64,000 nt of DNA from an uncultured Bacteroidales bacterium (GTDB lineage: Bacteria > Bacteroidota > Bacteroidia > Bacteroidales > Bacteroidaceae): the NCBI GenBank assembly GCA_902800925.1, contig CADCGD010000012.1, forward strand, positions 35,051 to 99,050, given 5' to 3'. The translations under genes and the position numbers were made by a program. The number at the start of each line of letters is the position of its first letter. Position 1 is the first letter of the stretch. The notes beneath the pieces were generated by a model, which ran no database searches, was not told where the DNA came from, and saw only the letters and a list, made by a program, of their open reading frames with translations. Below, piece after piece: positions 34,545 through 42,851 of the stretch.

Positions 34545-35747
34545 ATGAAAATCGCATATGTACTCAACGCGTCCGTTTTGACAGGTGGAGCAACCAAAGC
34601 TTTTCTGAACATGTTGAATGGATTATTGTCATACGGAATTTCCCCTTATGTTATTATACCAGATAATGAGGGGGTCACTCAAGTATTAAAAGAAAGAGGC
34701 ATACCAACCCTTGTTGTCACTTACCGCACATCAGCTTACCCTCCCCTCCGCACATTGAAGGAGAGAGTGCTCTTTATTCCTAAACTCATTGCCCGGATCA
34801 TCGTAAACCACCGTGCAACAAAGGCATTGATCTCTTTCCTAAAAGACAACAAGATTGATATTGTGCACTCCAATACGGGTGTTGTGCGCATCGGTTTCGA
34901 TGCCGCGCAAAAAGTAGGAATCCCACATGTCTACCACATTAGGGAATATGGCGACTTGGACTTTGGCATTCACTATTTTCCCAACAAGAGTGCCTTCCAT
35001 AGGCAACTGGAGTTTGCCAACAACTATTCTGTCTGCATTACTAAAGGTATCAGAAAGCACCACTTAATACAGGAATCAAAACATGCTCATGTCATCTACG
35101 ATGGTGTATTCGAAGCTATAAGAGAACTGCCATCACCTGGTACTAAGGACTTTTTCCTATATGCTGGGCGTATTCAGCCTGCAAAGGGCCTGAATCAGTT
35201 GTTGATGGCTTACAAACAATATGCAAGACAAACGACACAACCTCTACCGCTAAAAGTGGCCGGGAGCAATGGCGACAACTTTTATTATCAGCAACAAGTA
35301 CGTTTTATAATGGAAAACGACTTGTCTGAAAATGTACAGTTACTAGGTGAGTGTGACAACATCGCCTATCTGATGCGTAACGCCAGGGCACTCATCATTC
35401 CATCGCTCAACGAAGGCTTTGGCTTCTGTATGCCAGAAGCTATGCAGCAAGGATGTCTCTGCATAGCCCACAACACTAGCGGCACCAAGGAGCAACTCGA
35501 CAATGCTCTGGAAATGACAGGTCAGGAAATAGCCCTGCGCTATGAGACCACCGAGGAATTGGGCGCTCTGCTGGTAGAGGTAGCATCGCATTCTGTTGAC
35601 TACTACCAATCCTATCTTAAACAAGCCTTTCGCGTAGTAAACGAATTGTACACAAGGGAGCAAAATGCAAAGAAAGTATACGAGTTATATCAAAACATCA
35701 TAGATAAGCAAAAGCATTCCAATCATAATGTTAAAAATGCACCATGA
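34545..35747 (+). CDS. Glycosyltransferase family 4
   Basis: 400 residues, GT-B fold. The N-terminus MKIAYVLNASVLTGGATKAF holds the acceptor-side glycine loop. C-terminal donor-binding motifs: FLYAGRIQPAKGLNQLL, LKVAGSNGD, and the E-x7-E region SLNEGFGFCMPEAMQQG. Most likely transfers a sugar from a nucleotide donor to the growing repeat unit. The next gene overlaps it by 4 bp. Confidence 0.88.
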   Translation: MKIAYVLNASVLTGGATKAFLNMLNGLLSYGISPYVIIPDNEGVTQVLKERGIPTLVVTYRTSAYPPLRTLKERVLFIPKLIARIIVNHRATKALISFLKDNKIDIVHSNTGVVRIGFDAAQKVGIPHVYHIREYGDLDFGIHYFPNKSAFHRQLEFANNYSVCITKGIRKHHLIQESKHAHVIYDGVFEAIRELPSPGTKDFFLYAGRIQPAKGLNQLLMAYKQYARQTTQPLPLKVAGSNGDNFYYQQQVRFIMENDLSENVQLLGECDNIAYLMRNARALIIPSLNEGFGFCMPEAMQQGCLCIAHNTSGTKEQLDNALEMTGQEIALRYETTEELGALLVEVASHSVDYYQSYLKQAFRVVNELYTREQNAKKVYELYQNIIDKQKHSNHNVKNAP

Positions 35748-36310
35748 CAACAAGAATAATTAAAGTATTAACCATGAGACTTTATACGGCTCTTTGCCGC
35801 TATCGCTTCGCACATTGGGGGAGAGGCTCTCATATAGCTTGGCGTGCCATGAGGCTAAAAGGCGAAAAATACATCTCAGTTGGCGATGGAACGTTTATTG
35901 ACTCAGGCGTGCAACTGACGGCATGGGACTCGCACAATGGCCTACGCTTCACGCCTTCCATTACCATTGGCAACCACTGCGCCATCCGCAACAACGCCCA
36001 CATCACGGCCATCAACAGCATCACCATCGGCGATGACCTGCTGACAGGAACCAATGTGCTTATCACTGACAACTCTCACGGAATGACCACACGGGAACAC
36101 ATGTGCCTACCATTCAACGAACGTCCCATGGTAAGCAAAGGACCTGTGGTAATCGGCAGCAAGGTCTGGCTTGGCAACAACGTTTGCGTGATGTCTGGCG
36201 TTACCATCGGTGACGGAGTCATCATTGGGGCCAACAGCGTCGTTACCCACGACGTTCCTGCTTATAGTGTTGCCGTAGGCATTCCTGCAAAAGTCATTAA
36301 ACAACTATAG
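35744..36310 (+). CDS. Hexapeptide-repeat O-acetyltransferase
   Basis: 188 residues. Left-handed beta-helix hexapeptides (ITIGNHCAIRNNAHITAINS, ITIGDDLLTGTNVLI, VVIGSKVWLGNNVCVMSGVT, VIIGANSVVTHDVP) end with the usual YSVAVGIPAKVIK. The His in TDNSHG is in the catalytic position. The LacA/WcaF-type family acetylates sugars from acetyl-CoA. A signal-like amphipathic start (MTTRIIKVLTMRLYTALCRY) is typical of EPS members. Last gene of the first EPS transcription unit; the next gene has its own promoter. Confidence 0.88.
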   Translation: MTTRIIKVLTMRLYTALCRYRFAHWGRGSHIAWRAMRLKGEKYISVGDGTFIDSGVQLTAWDSHNGLRFTPSITIGNHCAIRNNAHITAINSITIGDDLLTGTNVLITDNSHGMTTREHMCLPFNERPMVSKGPVVIGSKVWLGNNVCVMSGVTIGDGVIIGANSVVTHDVPAYSVAVGIPAKVIKQL

Positions 36311-36357
36311 CTAGTTCCAATTTCTATACTTTGTTTTGTATTTCAAAATAAAAATAC

Positions 36358-36365
36358 TACCTTTG
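36358..36365 (+). promoter_or_regulatory. Promoter -7 box (TACCTTTG) of the WbsX gene
   Basis: TACCTTTG with TTTG at 36335-36338, spaced 19 bp; the leader to ATG 36438 is about 65 nt. Confidence 0.75.
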
Positions 36366-36437
36366 CAACATATTTGTAGGCCTTAACTAAGGCAAAGAAA
36401 CGAAAAAGTACGAGTGCCGTATAGAGAAATATAACGT

Positions 36438-37586
36438 ATGAAACCAAGAATCATAGGATTATACCTACCACAATACCACCCCATCCCCGAGAACGACAAA
36501 TGGTGGGGGAAGGGATTTACCGAATGGACTAACGTAGCGAAGGCCAAGCCACTGTTCCACGGACACTATCAGCCTCGCATACCCGCCGACTTAGGGTTCT
36601 ACGACTTGCGTCTGCCCGAAGTGCGCGAACAGCAGGCTGAGTTGGCTCGCGAGGCAGGACTGGAAGGATTCTGCTACTACCACTACTGGTTCGGCAACGG
36701 CAAACAGTTGTTGGAACGCCCCTTTAACGAAGTGCTCCAAAGCGGCAAGCCAGATTTTCCTTTCTGCCTATGCTGGGCCAACCACGATTGGACTAACAAA
36801 ACCTGGAAGAAAGGTAGTAGCATACGCCGCGACTCTATGATTATGCAGCAGCATTACAGCCAGGAAGACTATGTACTGCACTTCAACCATGTGTTGCAGG
36901 CCTTCCGTGACCACCGATACATCACGGTCGACGACAAGCCTCTCTTTGCTGTATGGGAGCCCCGGAAGATTCCTGAGCCACGCCAGTTTATAGACCTCTG
37001 GCAACAACTGGCACGCCAAAACGGACTTCCCGGCATACACTTTGTAGGCTACACACAGAACGCATCAGGACGCTCCACCAAGGATGGCCATATCAGTCTC
37101 TGGGACGAGAATCAGTCAGCCGAACGCTATCAGGAGGTCCTCGACTTGGGCTTCGATGCCGTCATGTCGTCTGGCTTGGGGAGGGCGCAAACCATAGTCA
37201 ACGGCAAATGGCGTAAGGCGCTTTATTTCCTTGCCAACCACACCTTTCTACCCGTATCGTTCAGAGCAGACTACGAGAAGGTGATGCGTCACTACTATGT
37301 CGCAGAAGATGCCTGGGAGAACGTCTACCCCACCCTTTTGCCCCAATGGGACCGTACGCCACGTGCAGGTATCAAGACTGACCCACTGGTCAACAGCACA
37401 CCTGAAAAGTTTCAGAAGACGGTTGAAGAGGCATGCCATTTTATCTGCGGCAAACATCCGCAACATCAGATCCTTTTCTTAAAGGCATGGAACGAATGGG
37501 GTGAAGGCAACTATGTAGAACCTGATTTGCGCTTTGGCCACGGCTATCTGCAAGCCATTCGCCAAGCCATCGAGTCATCAAGATAA
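36438..37586 (+). CDS. WbsX-type glycosyltransferase / GH99-like domain protein
   Basis: 382 residues, cytoplasmic. Hallmarks of the WbsX (Glyco_hydro_99-like) family: IGLYLPQYHPIPENDKWWG, GFTEWTNVAKAKPLF, HYQPRIPADLGFYDL, FCYYHYWF, FCLCWANHDW, ending NEWGEGNYVEPD. The family is found in O-antigen and EPS loci and acts on the glycan backbone; whether it cleaves or transfers is unsettled. The next gene starts 7 bp after its stop. Confidence 0.85.
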   Translation: MKPRIIGLYLPQYHPIPENDKWWGKGFTEWTNVAKAKPLFHGHYQPRIPADLGFYDLRLPEVREQQAELAREAGLEGFCYYHYWFGNGKQLLERPFNEVLQSGKPDFPFCLCWANHDWTNKTWKKGSSIRRDSMIMQQHYSQEDYVLHFNHVLQAFRDHRYITVDDKPLFAVWEPRKIPEPRQFIDLWQQLARQNGLPGIHFVGYTQNASGRSTKDGHISLWDENQSAERYQEVLDLGFDAVMSSGLGRAQTIVNGKWRKALYFLANHTFLPVSFRADYEKVMRHYYVAEDAWENVYPTLLPQWDRTPRAGIKTDPLVNSTPEKFQKTVEEACHFICGKHPQHQILFLKAWNEWGEGNYVEPDLRFGHGYLQAIRQAIESSR

Positions 37587-37593
37587 TCTGCTT

Positions 37594-38625
37594 ATGAAAC
37601 AAGTAACAATAATTGGAAACTACGCTAGTCACCAAGACTCATGTAGCGGACAAGTCATCAAAACGAAAGTCATTACCAATGCACTAACAGAATACTTAGG
37701 GTACAAGAATGTTGGCGTCATGGATACGGCTGGCAAATGGCTTTTCCTATTACGCCTGCCTTATGTCGTACTATATGCGCTCATCAGCAGTCGCCAGGTA
37801 ATCATGATGCCGGCATATAAAGGCATACATATCATATCACCTCTATTATACCTGCTAAACTTGGTCTTACGTAGGACATTACACTATGTCGTTATCGGGG
37901 GGTGGCTGCCTTCCTATGCACAACGTTTCTTTTTGCTAAGATTTATCCTTAAACGCTTCAACCATATTTATGTTGAAACGAATGGAATGAAACAAGCAAT
38001 GGAGGCTCTTGGTTTTCACAATATTCACGTCATGCCCAATTGCAAGCCTTTGACGATTCTGACAAAAGAACTATTGAAGGAACAGCATCCCCCATACAGG
38101 CTGTGTACCTTCTCACGTGTGATAAAAGAAAAAGGTATAGAAGAGGCCATCATGGCTGTCAATAGCTGTAACCAACAGCTGGGAAGGGTTGTCTGCACGT
38201 TGGACATCTATGGACAGGTGGAAGAAAAGGAATGGTTTAGTTTATTAATGAAGAATCAACCAGACACCATTTCATACAAGGGAATAGTGCCTTTCAACAA
38301 GAGCACGGAGACTATAAAAGACTATTTCGCATTATTATTTCCAACCTATTACAAAGGAGAGGCCTTTGCAGGTACACTCATTGATGCCATGGCTGCTGGT
38401 GTTCCAACTATAGCAAGTGACTGGCATGCTAATCCAGAAATTATTGAAGAGGGTAAGACAGGATATCTCTTTCCTGCTAAATCCACAACCTCTCTCGTTC
38501 AGATATTAGTTAAAATTGTTCAGCAGCCAAACTTGATATTGGCAATGCGTGAGAACTGTCTGCAACATGCCAAGGATTACCAGCCTCAGGTAGTAATACA
38601 AGAACTCCTCAGCAACATGTCATGA
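37594..38625 (+). CDS. Glycosyltransferase family 4
   Basis: 343 residues from ATG 37594, just after the WbsX stop. GT-B features: N-terminal TIIGNYASHQDSCSGQVIKT, then NHIYVETNGMKQAM, CTFSRVIKEKGIEEAI, LDIYGQVEEKEW, FPTYYKGEAFAGTLIDAMAAGVP with the conserved E, and a SDWHANPEII tail. It lacks the strict EGFG form of the E-x7-E motif (YKGEAFAGTLIDA instead). Likely adds one sugar of the repeat unit. Confidence 0.85.
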   Translation: MKQVTIIGNYASHQDSCSGQVIKTKVITNALTEYLGYKNVGVMDTAGKWLFLLRLPYVVLYALISSRQVIMMPAYKGIHIISPLLYLLNLVLRRTLHYVVIGGWLPSYAQRFFLLRFILKRFNHIYVETNGMKQAMEALGFHNIHVMPNCKPLTILTKELLKEQHPPYRLCTFSRVIKEKGIEEAIMAVNSCNQQLGRVVCTLDIYGQVEEKEWFSLLMKNQPDTISYKGIVPFNKSTETIKDYFALLFPTYYKGEAFAGTLIDAMAAGVPTIASDWHANPEIIEEGKTGYLFPAKSTTSLVQILVKIVQQPNLILAMRENCLQHAKDYQPQVVIQELLSNMS

Positions 38626-38768
38626 CTAAAAGGTTGCTTTCCATTCTCATTTTTCTTATCCTTATTCAGGCAATTGCCAGCCAGTTGACTTCCTAAATTG
38701 AGAGAATCGACCCTCAGAATGCTGCTATCCGTCATGCATGGCAGGAAAAGTATTCAGTATTTAATTGA
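38622..38768 (+). pseudogene. Remnant of a secreted-protein gene (signal peptide then stop)
   Basis: An ATG overlapping the previous stop (ATGA) begins MTKRLLSILIFLILIQAIAS, a clean signal peptide, but TAA follows four codons later (38694-38696). The same frame then continues for 23 more codons (IERIDPQNAAIRHAWQEKY...) to TGA. It looks like the start of an exported protein whose body is lost. The 24-aa peptide could alternatively be a real small membrane peptide. The rest of the gap to 38853 shows nothing. Confidence 0.4.
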
Positions 38769-38853
38769 CCATACATAGTCCTACTTTTAAAGGAAAGATA
38801 AGCTATTTAGTTAAATAATAGCCGATAAAGAAGTAAATTTCAAAAAAACGTTG

Positions 38854-38861
38854 TACCTTTG
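38854..38861 (+). promoter_or_regulatory. Promoter -7 box (TACCTTTG) of the GT2 gene
   Basis: TACCTTTG 25 bp before ATG 38887; the region around the start (GAAAAAGTAACGTATGA) resembles that of the WbsX gene. Confidence 0.65.
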
Positions 38862-38886
38862 CAGCCGCTAAGCGAAAAAGTAACGT

Positions 38887-39687
38887 ATGAGACCAGAGTT
38901 AGTATCCGTAATTATGCCGACTTTCAATGCCAGCAAATATCTTGCTGGAAGCATTGAGAGCATACTCTCACAGACGTATACCAATTTGGAATTGCTGATA
39001 ACCGACGACTGTTCAACGGACGATACCCGCAACATTCTCAAAGAGTTTTCCGAACGCGACAAGCGTGTCAAGGTGAAATACCTCAAAGAGAACTCTGGCC
39101 CAGGTGTCGCACGCAACCGTTCTATCGAGCGTGCCAAAGGGCGCTACATTGCCTTCTGCGACTGTGACGACCGCTGGATGCCCGATAAACTGGAGCGACA
39201 GATTGCCCATATGCGCAAGCACGACTGTGCACTGTGCAGTTCGTCATATCTTATCTGCGATGAGAATGACAAGATTACTGGTGTCAATATTTCCCCTTCT
39301 CATGTTACGCTGGGCATGCTAAAACGCGACAACAAGATAGGCTGTCTGACGGCTATCTACGATATTAAACGTTTGGGACACAAGTTCTACATGCCTGCCA
39401 TCCGCAAACGTCAAGACTGGGCTTTATTTCTGAACATCCTGAAAGAATGTCAGATATGTTTCTGCATTACTGAGCCGCTGGCCTATTACAGACAACGAGT
39501 TAATTCGGTGTCGAGCAACAAATTCTCGCTCGTCAAATATAATGTCAACGTGTATGAGACCGTGTTTGGCTATACGCGTCTTCGTGCTTACCTCTACTTC
39601 TTCCTCATCTTCATGCCGACCTACTATGCCAAGGTCTTGAAGCGTGACTCTGACAGTAAGCGCTACCTGAAAAGCAACAACCTATGA
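38887..39687 (+). CDS. Glycosyltransferase family 2
   Basis: 266 residues. VSVIMPTFNASKYL, SILSQTYTNLELLITDDCST, GPGVARNRSIERAKGRYIAFCDCDDRW (DxD as CDCDD), and DWALFLNILKE form a complete GT-A core of the common EPS type. The C-terminal hydrophobic stretch (LRAYLYFFLIFMPTYYAKVL) may bind the membrane. It has its own promoter; the next gene is 101 bp on. Confidence 0.88.
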   Translation: MRPELVSVIMPTFNASKYLAGSIESILSQTYTNLELLITDDCSTDDTRNILKEFSERDKRVKVKYLKENSGPGVARNRSIERAKGRYIAFCDCDDRWMPDKLERQIAHMRKHDCALCSSSYLICDENDKITGVNISPSHVTLGMLKRDNKIGCLTAIYDIKRLGHKFYMPAIRKRQDWALFLNILKECQICFCITEPLAYYRQRVNSVSSNKFSLVKYNVNVYETVFGYTRLRAYLYFFLIFMPTYYAKVLKRDSDSKRYLKSNNL

Positions 39688-39788
39688 ACAAAACTTGATA
39701 AGAAAATAAAAAAAATGGAATTCATACAATAATGCCATATTGTGTGCGTTCTTTTAATAAAGAAGCAACAGAAAAACACCAGCTTTGA

Positions 39789-40418
39789 ATGGATAAAAAC
39801 TGTAATTACATATACGATGGTATGACAGCTTTCGAAAAGGAGGTTAAACGGTGGTTTGACTTCTTGGCAGCATTAGTATGCATCATCATCTTCTCCCCAC
39901 TCTATCTTATTTGCTATATCGCCATCAAGCGTGACAATGATGGGCCTGTTATCTATAAACAGATACGCATAGGACGTTTTGGACGGCCATTCTACATCTA
40001 TAAGTTCCGTAGCATGGTTGTCGATGCAGAGAAAAACGGAGAGCCACAGCTGTGGGACGCAAAGTCAGACAACCGACTGACCAAGACGGGCAAGTTCCTG
40101 CGCGACCATCATCTTGACGAACTGCCACAGTTCTGGAACGTGCTGATAGGAGACATGTCGTTTGTTGGTCCACGACCAGAGCGTAAGTTCTATATCAACC
40201 AGATTATGCAGCACGACCCACGCTACGAATGTCTCTACCAGATTCGTCCAGGCATCACGTCGATGGCCACCATCTACAACGGCTATACCGACACCATGGA
40301 GAAGATGCTGAAGCGCCTGGAGATGGATTTGGAATATCTGGAACACCGATCTTGGTGGCTCGACATCAAAATTGTCTTCCTCACTTTCGTCAACATTGTC
40401 TTCGGCAAGAAGTTCTGA
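39789..40418 (+). CDS. Initiating undecaprenyl-phosphate sugar phosphotransferase
   Basis: 209 residues, the catalytic half only (PF02397), without the N-terminal spans of WbaP/WcaJ. One membrane segment (LAALVCIIIFSPLYLICYIAI) precedes the conserved core: KQIRIGRFGRPFYIYKFRSM, LTKTGKFLRDHHLDELPQFW, and GDMSFVGPRPE with the catalytic Asp-Glu and Pro-Arg motifs. It places the first sugar phosphate on undecaprenyl phosphate at the inner membrane and so starts the repeat unit. The start may also be at the second Met (39822). Confidence 0.92.
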   Translation: MDKNCNYIYDGMTAFEKEVKRWFDFLAALVCIIIFSPLYLICYIAIKRDNDGPVIYKQIRIGRFGRPFYIYKFRSMVVDAEKNGEPQLWDAKSDNRLTKTGKFLRDHHLDELPQFWNVLIGDMSFVGPRPERKFYINQIMQHDPRYECLYQIRPGITSMATIYNGYTDTMEKMLKRLEMDLEYLEHRSWWLDIKIVFLTFVNIVFGKKF

Positions 40419-40451
40419 ACGACGAATCACATCATCTTTCAACTATACATA

Positions 40452-41954
40452 ATGGTGAAACACAGAACCATTGCCTTTGGATTACTGCTGGCAAGCATAA
40501 GTGTCTCAGCACAGGACAGCCTTCAGACTTCCGTCACCTATAACCTGTCCTCAGAAATAGCAGTGGGGACTGGCGACTTTACCGCTTACCAGTTGGTGAG
40601 CAATCGCCACCATGTGTTGTCGACAAGGCCCAATACGGGTTATGTGAGAGGCGCTATCGAGGCCGAGCACCCGCTGTCGAAGTATTTAACGCTGACGGGC
40701 GGCATGGATGTCATAGCCTCCGTGCATGCAGATCACAAGGCGTATCTGCAACAGTTGTACGCCAGCTTGGAGTACGACAAGTTCTTCTTTGAGATAGGAG
40801 TCCGCGAGAATGACGCCATCCTGCGCAATGCACAGCTATCATCTGGCGCCTTTGCCAAGGGCACCAATGCCAAGCCCATCCCACAAGTACGCATCGGAAC
40901 GCGCGATTTCTGGACAGTGCCCTTTACCAACGGCTGGCTACAGATTCACTTCGAGGGTGGCTACGGCAAGTTTCTAGACAGCCAGTATCGTAAGGATGTG
41001 TACAACAACCACACAGATGTCAACTATCGCTATTCCACGGGAGCATGGTACCACCAGAAACACCTTTACTTCCGTACCAATCCCGAGAAACGTTTCTACG
41101 TAACTGCCGGCATTGAGCATGTGGCACAGTTTGGTGGCAACAGTTACGAGCGCAGTGCCGATGGAAACATGCTTGCCAAGGAGAAATCCGTCGGTCTGAA
41201 AGACTTTTTCGACATTATCCTGCCCGTTGGCGATGCCAACTACTATGAGAACGACGCAATGGAGGACTGGATATTCGGCAACCATCTGGGATCGATGACC
41301 GTTCAGCTCAGCTGGAACATCAACCGCAATCACATGGTGCAAGTCTATCTGGACGACCCGTTTGAGGACGGCTCTGGCATGCGCAAGAGCAATGGCTGGG
41401 ATGGCCTGTGGGGTGTGGAATACGTGAATCGGGCAACAGGCAGACAATGGGTGCGTGGTGCCGTCATCGAGTATTTCCAGACCACCAACCAGTCGGGCCC
41501 CCTGCACTACGACGGTGGTGACTATCCGGAACCAATCCGCAGTCAGATAACCGACCTGGTGGTGGGCAACGACAACTACTACAACCACGGCTATTACGGC
41601 AGCTACAGCCACTATGGCATGACACCTGGCAACCCGCTCATCACCTCACCTATTTATAATATGGACGGCTATAACATGTATCGCGACAACCGCATTAAGG
41701 CATGGCATGTAGCTGTGAACGGTGAATTAACAGACCACCTCTCCTATCTTGTCAAAGGTTCCTATCGTGAGGGCATGGGCACGTACAACGAGCCCATCTA
41801 TCCTAAGCGCCACTCTTTCGATGCCATGCTGCAAGGAACCTATACGAAAGGGCCTTGGCAGGTGTCAGCAGCCTACGCTTTCGACAAGGGCAATGTCTTT
41901 GGCGACTGCTCTACGTTTAACCTCAAAATCGGATATCATGGCAAGATACTTTAA
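40452..41954 (+). CDS. Wzi-like capsule assembly outer-membrane protein
   Basis: 500 residues with a signal peptide (HRTIAFGLLLASISVSAQ). A beta-barrel pattern with many aromatic strands and the Caps_assemb_Wzi layout: early YNLSSEIAVGTGDFTAYQL, GYVRGAIEAEHPL, FFFEIGVREND, and QVRIGTRDFWTVPF. Wzi helps attach the capsule polymer to the cell surface. Common in Bacteroidetes EPS operons. The following lipoprotein gene starts inside its last codons. Confidence 0.85.
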   Translation: MVKHRTIAFGLLLASISVSAQDSLQTSVTYNLSSEIAVGTGDFTAYQLVSNRHHVLSTRPNTGYVRGAIEAEHPLSKYLTLTGGMDVIASVHADHKAYLQQLYASLEYDKFFFEIGVRENDAILRNAQLSSGAFAKGTNAKPIPQVRIGTRDFWTVPFTNGWLQIHFEGGYGKFLDSQYRKDVYNNHTDVNYRYSTGAWYHQKHLYFRTNPEKRFYVTAGIEHVAQFGGNSYERSADGNMLAKEKSVGLKDFFDIILPVGDANYYENDAMEDWIFGNHLGSMTVQLSWNINRNHMVQVYLDDPFEDGSGMRKSNGWDGLWGVEYVNRATGRQWVRGAVIEYFQTTNQSGPLHYDGGDYPEPIRSQITDLVVGNDNYYNHGYYGSYSHYGMTPGNPLITSPIYNMDGYNMYRDNRIKAWHVAVNGELTDHLSYLVKGSYREGMGTYNEPIYPKRHSFDAMLQGTYTKGPWQVSAAYAFDKGNVFGDCSTFNLKIGYHGKIL

Positions 41955-42336
41955 ACAGTTCATAGTGCATAGTTCAAAGTTCATAGTTCTCTTCTCGCTC
42001 CTTTTGGCATCGTGTCAAGAAGGTGGTGATGCTGGCGACCTGTGGGGACAGTGGCGACTGGAGGGAAACGACGACATGTATGTCAGTTTCTCTGGCACCA
42101 TCACGCAGTTCCGCAAGAACAATGGCCAAGCTGTCTTTGCCAAGTTCCAGCACGAGGGTGACAGTCTGTTCATGCAGTGCTCGTCCATCTATCAGGAGAA
42201 GTCGGACACCACATTCGTTGAGGATGACTTCGGCATGAAGCCTTTCACCAACATCCGTCTGCGCATCGACGCCCTCGACAGTGACCGATTATTGCTTAGC
42301 AAAGACGGTCAGCACTGGGCATTTGAGAAATACTAA
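41938..42336 (+). CDS. Small lipoprotein (lipocalin-like), unknown function
   Basis: 132 residues. An LLLASC lipobox gives a lipid-anchored mature protein of about 107 residues beginning CQEGGDAGDLWGQW. The WGQWRL start and alternating short strands (MYVSFSGTITQF, LFMQCSSIYQ) suggest a small beta-barrel of lipocalin type, common in Prevotella. The signal-peptide region FKQFIVHSSKFIVLF is encoded by AGTTCATAG-type direct repeats (41956-41989). It overlaps the Wzi gene by 17 bp, so they are coupled; a helper of capsule attachment is possible. Confidence 0.72.
   Translation: MARYFKQFIVHSSKFIVLFSLLLASCQEGGDAGDLWGQWRLEGNDDMYVSFSGTITQFRKNNGQAVFAKFQHEGDSLFMQCSSIYQEKSDTTFVEDDFGMKPFTNIRLRIDALDSDRLLLSKDGQHWAFEKY
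41956..41989 (+). repeat. AGTTCATAG direct repeats within the lipoprotein signal peptide
   Basis: CAGTTCATAG, TGCATAGTTC and AAAGTTCATAGTTC, four AGTTC words in 34 bp, encode the n- and h-region of the signal peptide. Confidence 0.55.
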
Positions 42337-42364
42337 TCTCATCAATATTTTTTTGCCCTCAAAG

Positions 42365-42741
42365 AAGGCAAAAAGTGGGTTTAGCCTACATAACCGCACC
42401 TAACCTTTTAATTTTCTGATATTTAGACTATGTAGGCTTGCCTCTTAAGCCTACATACAGCCTACATAAGCATACAGAACAGAATTCTCTAGAAAATCTC
42501 TTAAATTCTCTAGAGAATTTTACAAATTATCTAGAGAATTTGTCGATTATACAGCTAATACAGAGACGAGAACAACTGTCCCTGCAACGGGAACAGCTAA
42601 TACGAAGACAGGTACAGCTGATATAAAACACCCAATTTATGTAGCCTTCATGTAGGCTCAAAAGGCAAGCCTACATATATTAAAATACTGATAATCAGCG
42701 ATTTAAGCAGTATAATGTAGGCTAAACCCACTTTTTGCCTT
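42365..42741. repeat. 377-bp nested palindrome with symmetric 9-mers and seven 21-bp repeats
   Basis: This fills most of the 515-bp gap before the VirE gene. Perfect 27-bp inverted ends lie at 42365-42391 and 42715-42741. AGCCTACAT occurs forward at 42383, 42448, 42459 and 42668, and reversed at 42430, 42639 (one mismatch), 42650 and 42715. All four pairs are mirror-placed about 42553. Pairs 42430/42448 and 42650/42668 form side hairpins. The centre (42483-42629) is seven in-phase 21-bp units with cores TCTAGA (42488, 42509, 42530) then ACARCT (42551, 42572, 42593, 42614). It could be a replication origin or MITE-like element. No TAnnTTTG promoter lies inside. Confidence 0.85.
42438..42626 (+). 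other. Possible heptad-repeat peptide frame inside the palindrome
   Basis: A 62-codon open frame, with only TTG as a start, reads the 21-bp units as heptads: SLENLLN, SLENFTN, YLENLSI, then QREQLIR-like, with Leu every seventh residue as in a leucine zipper. No promoter or ATG. It may simply reflect the DNA period. Confidence 0.2.
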
Positions 42742-42782
42742 TCATGAGAGCGAAAAAATTTGGTGGTATCAATTTTATTTAT

Positions 42783-42790
42783 TACCTTTG
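42783..42790 (+). promoter_or_regulatory. Promoter -7 box (TACCTTTG) of the VirE gene
   Basis: TACCTTTG with TTTG at 42759-42762, spaced 20 bp, just outside the palindrome. The leader to ATG 42852 is about 55 nt. The stretch TTTTATTTATTACCTTTGCA recurs at the GT2 gene near 48100. Confidence 0.75.
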
Positions 42791-42851
42791 CAAGCAGAAG
42801 CGCAAGATAACGCGTAAACAAATCATTATCAGAAACTTAAAACGAAACAAC

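Noticed and set aside
42483-42629. CRISPR array
   Set aside because: The units are contiguous 21-bp repeats with no spacers and no cas genes nearby.
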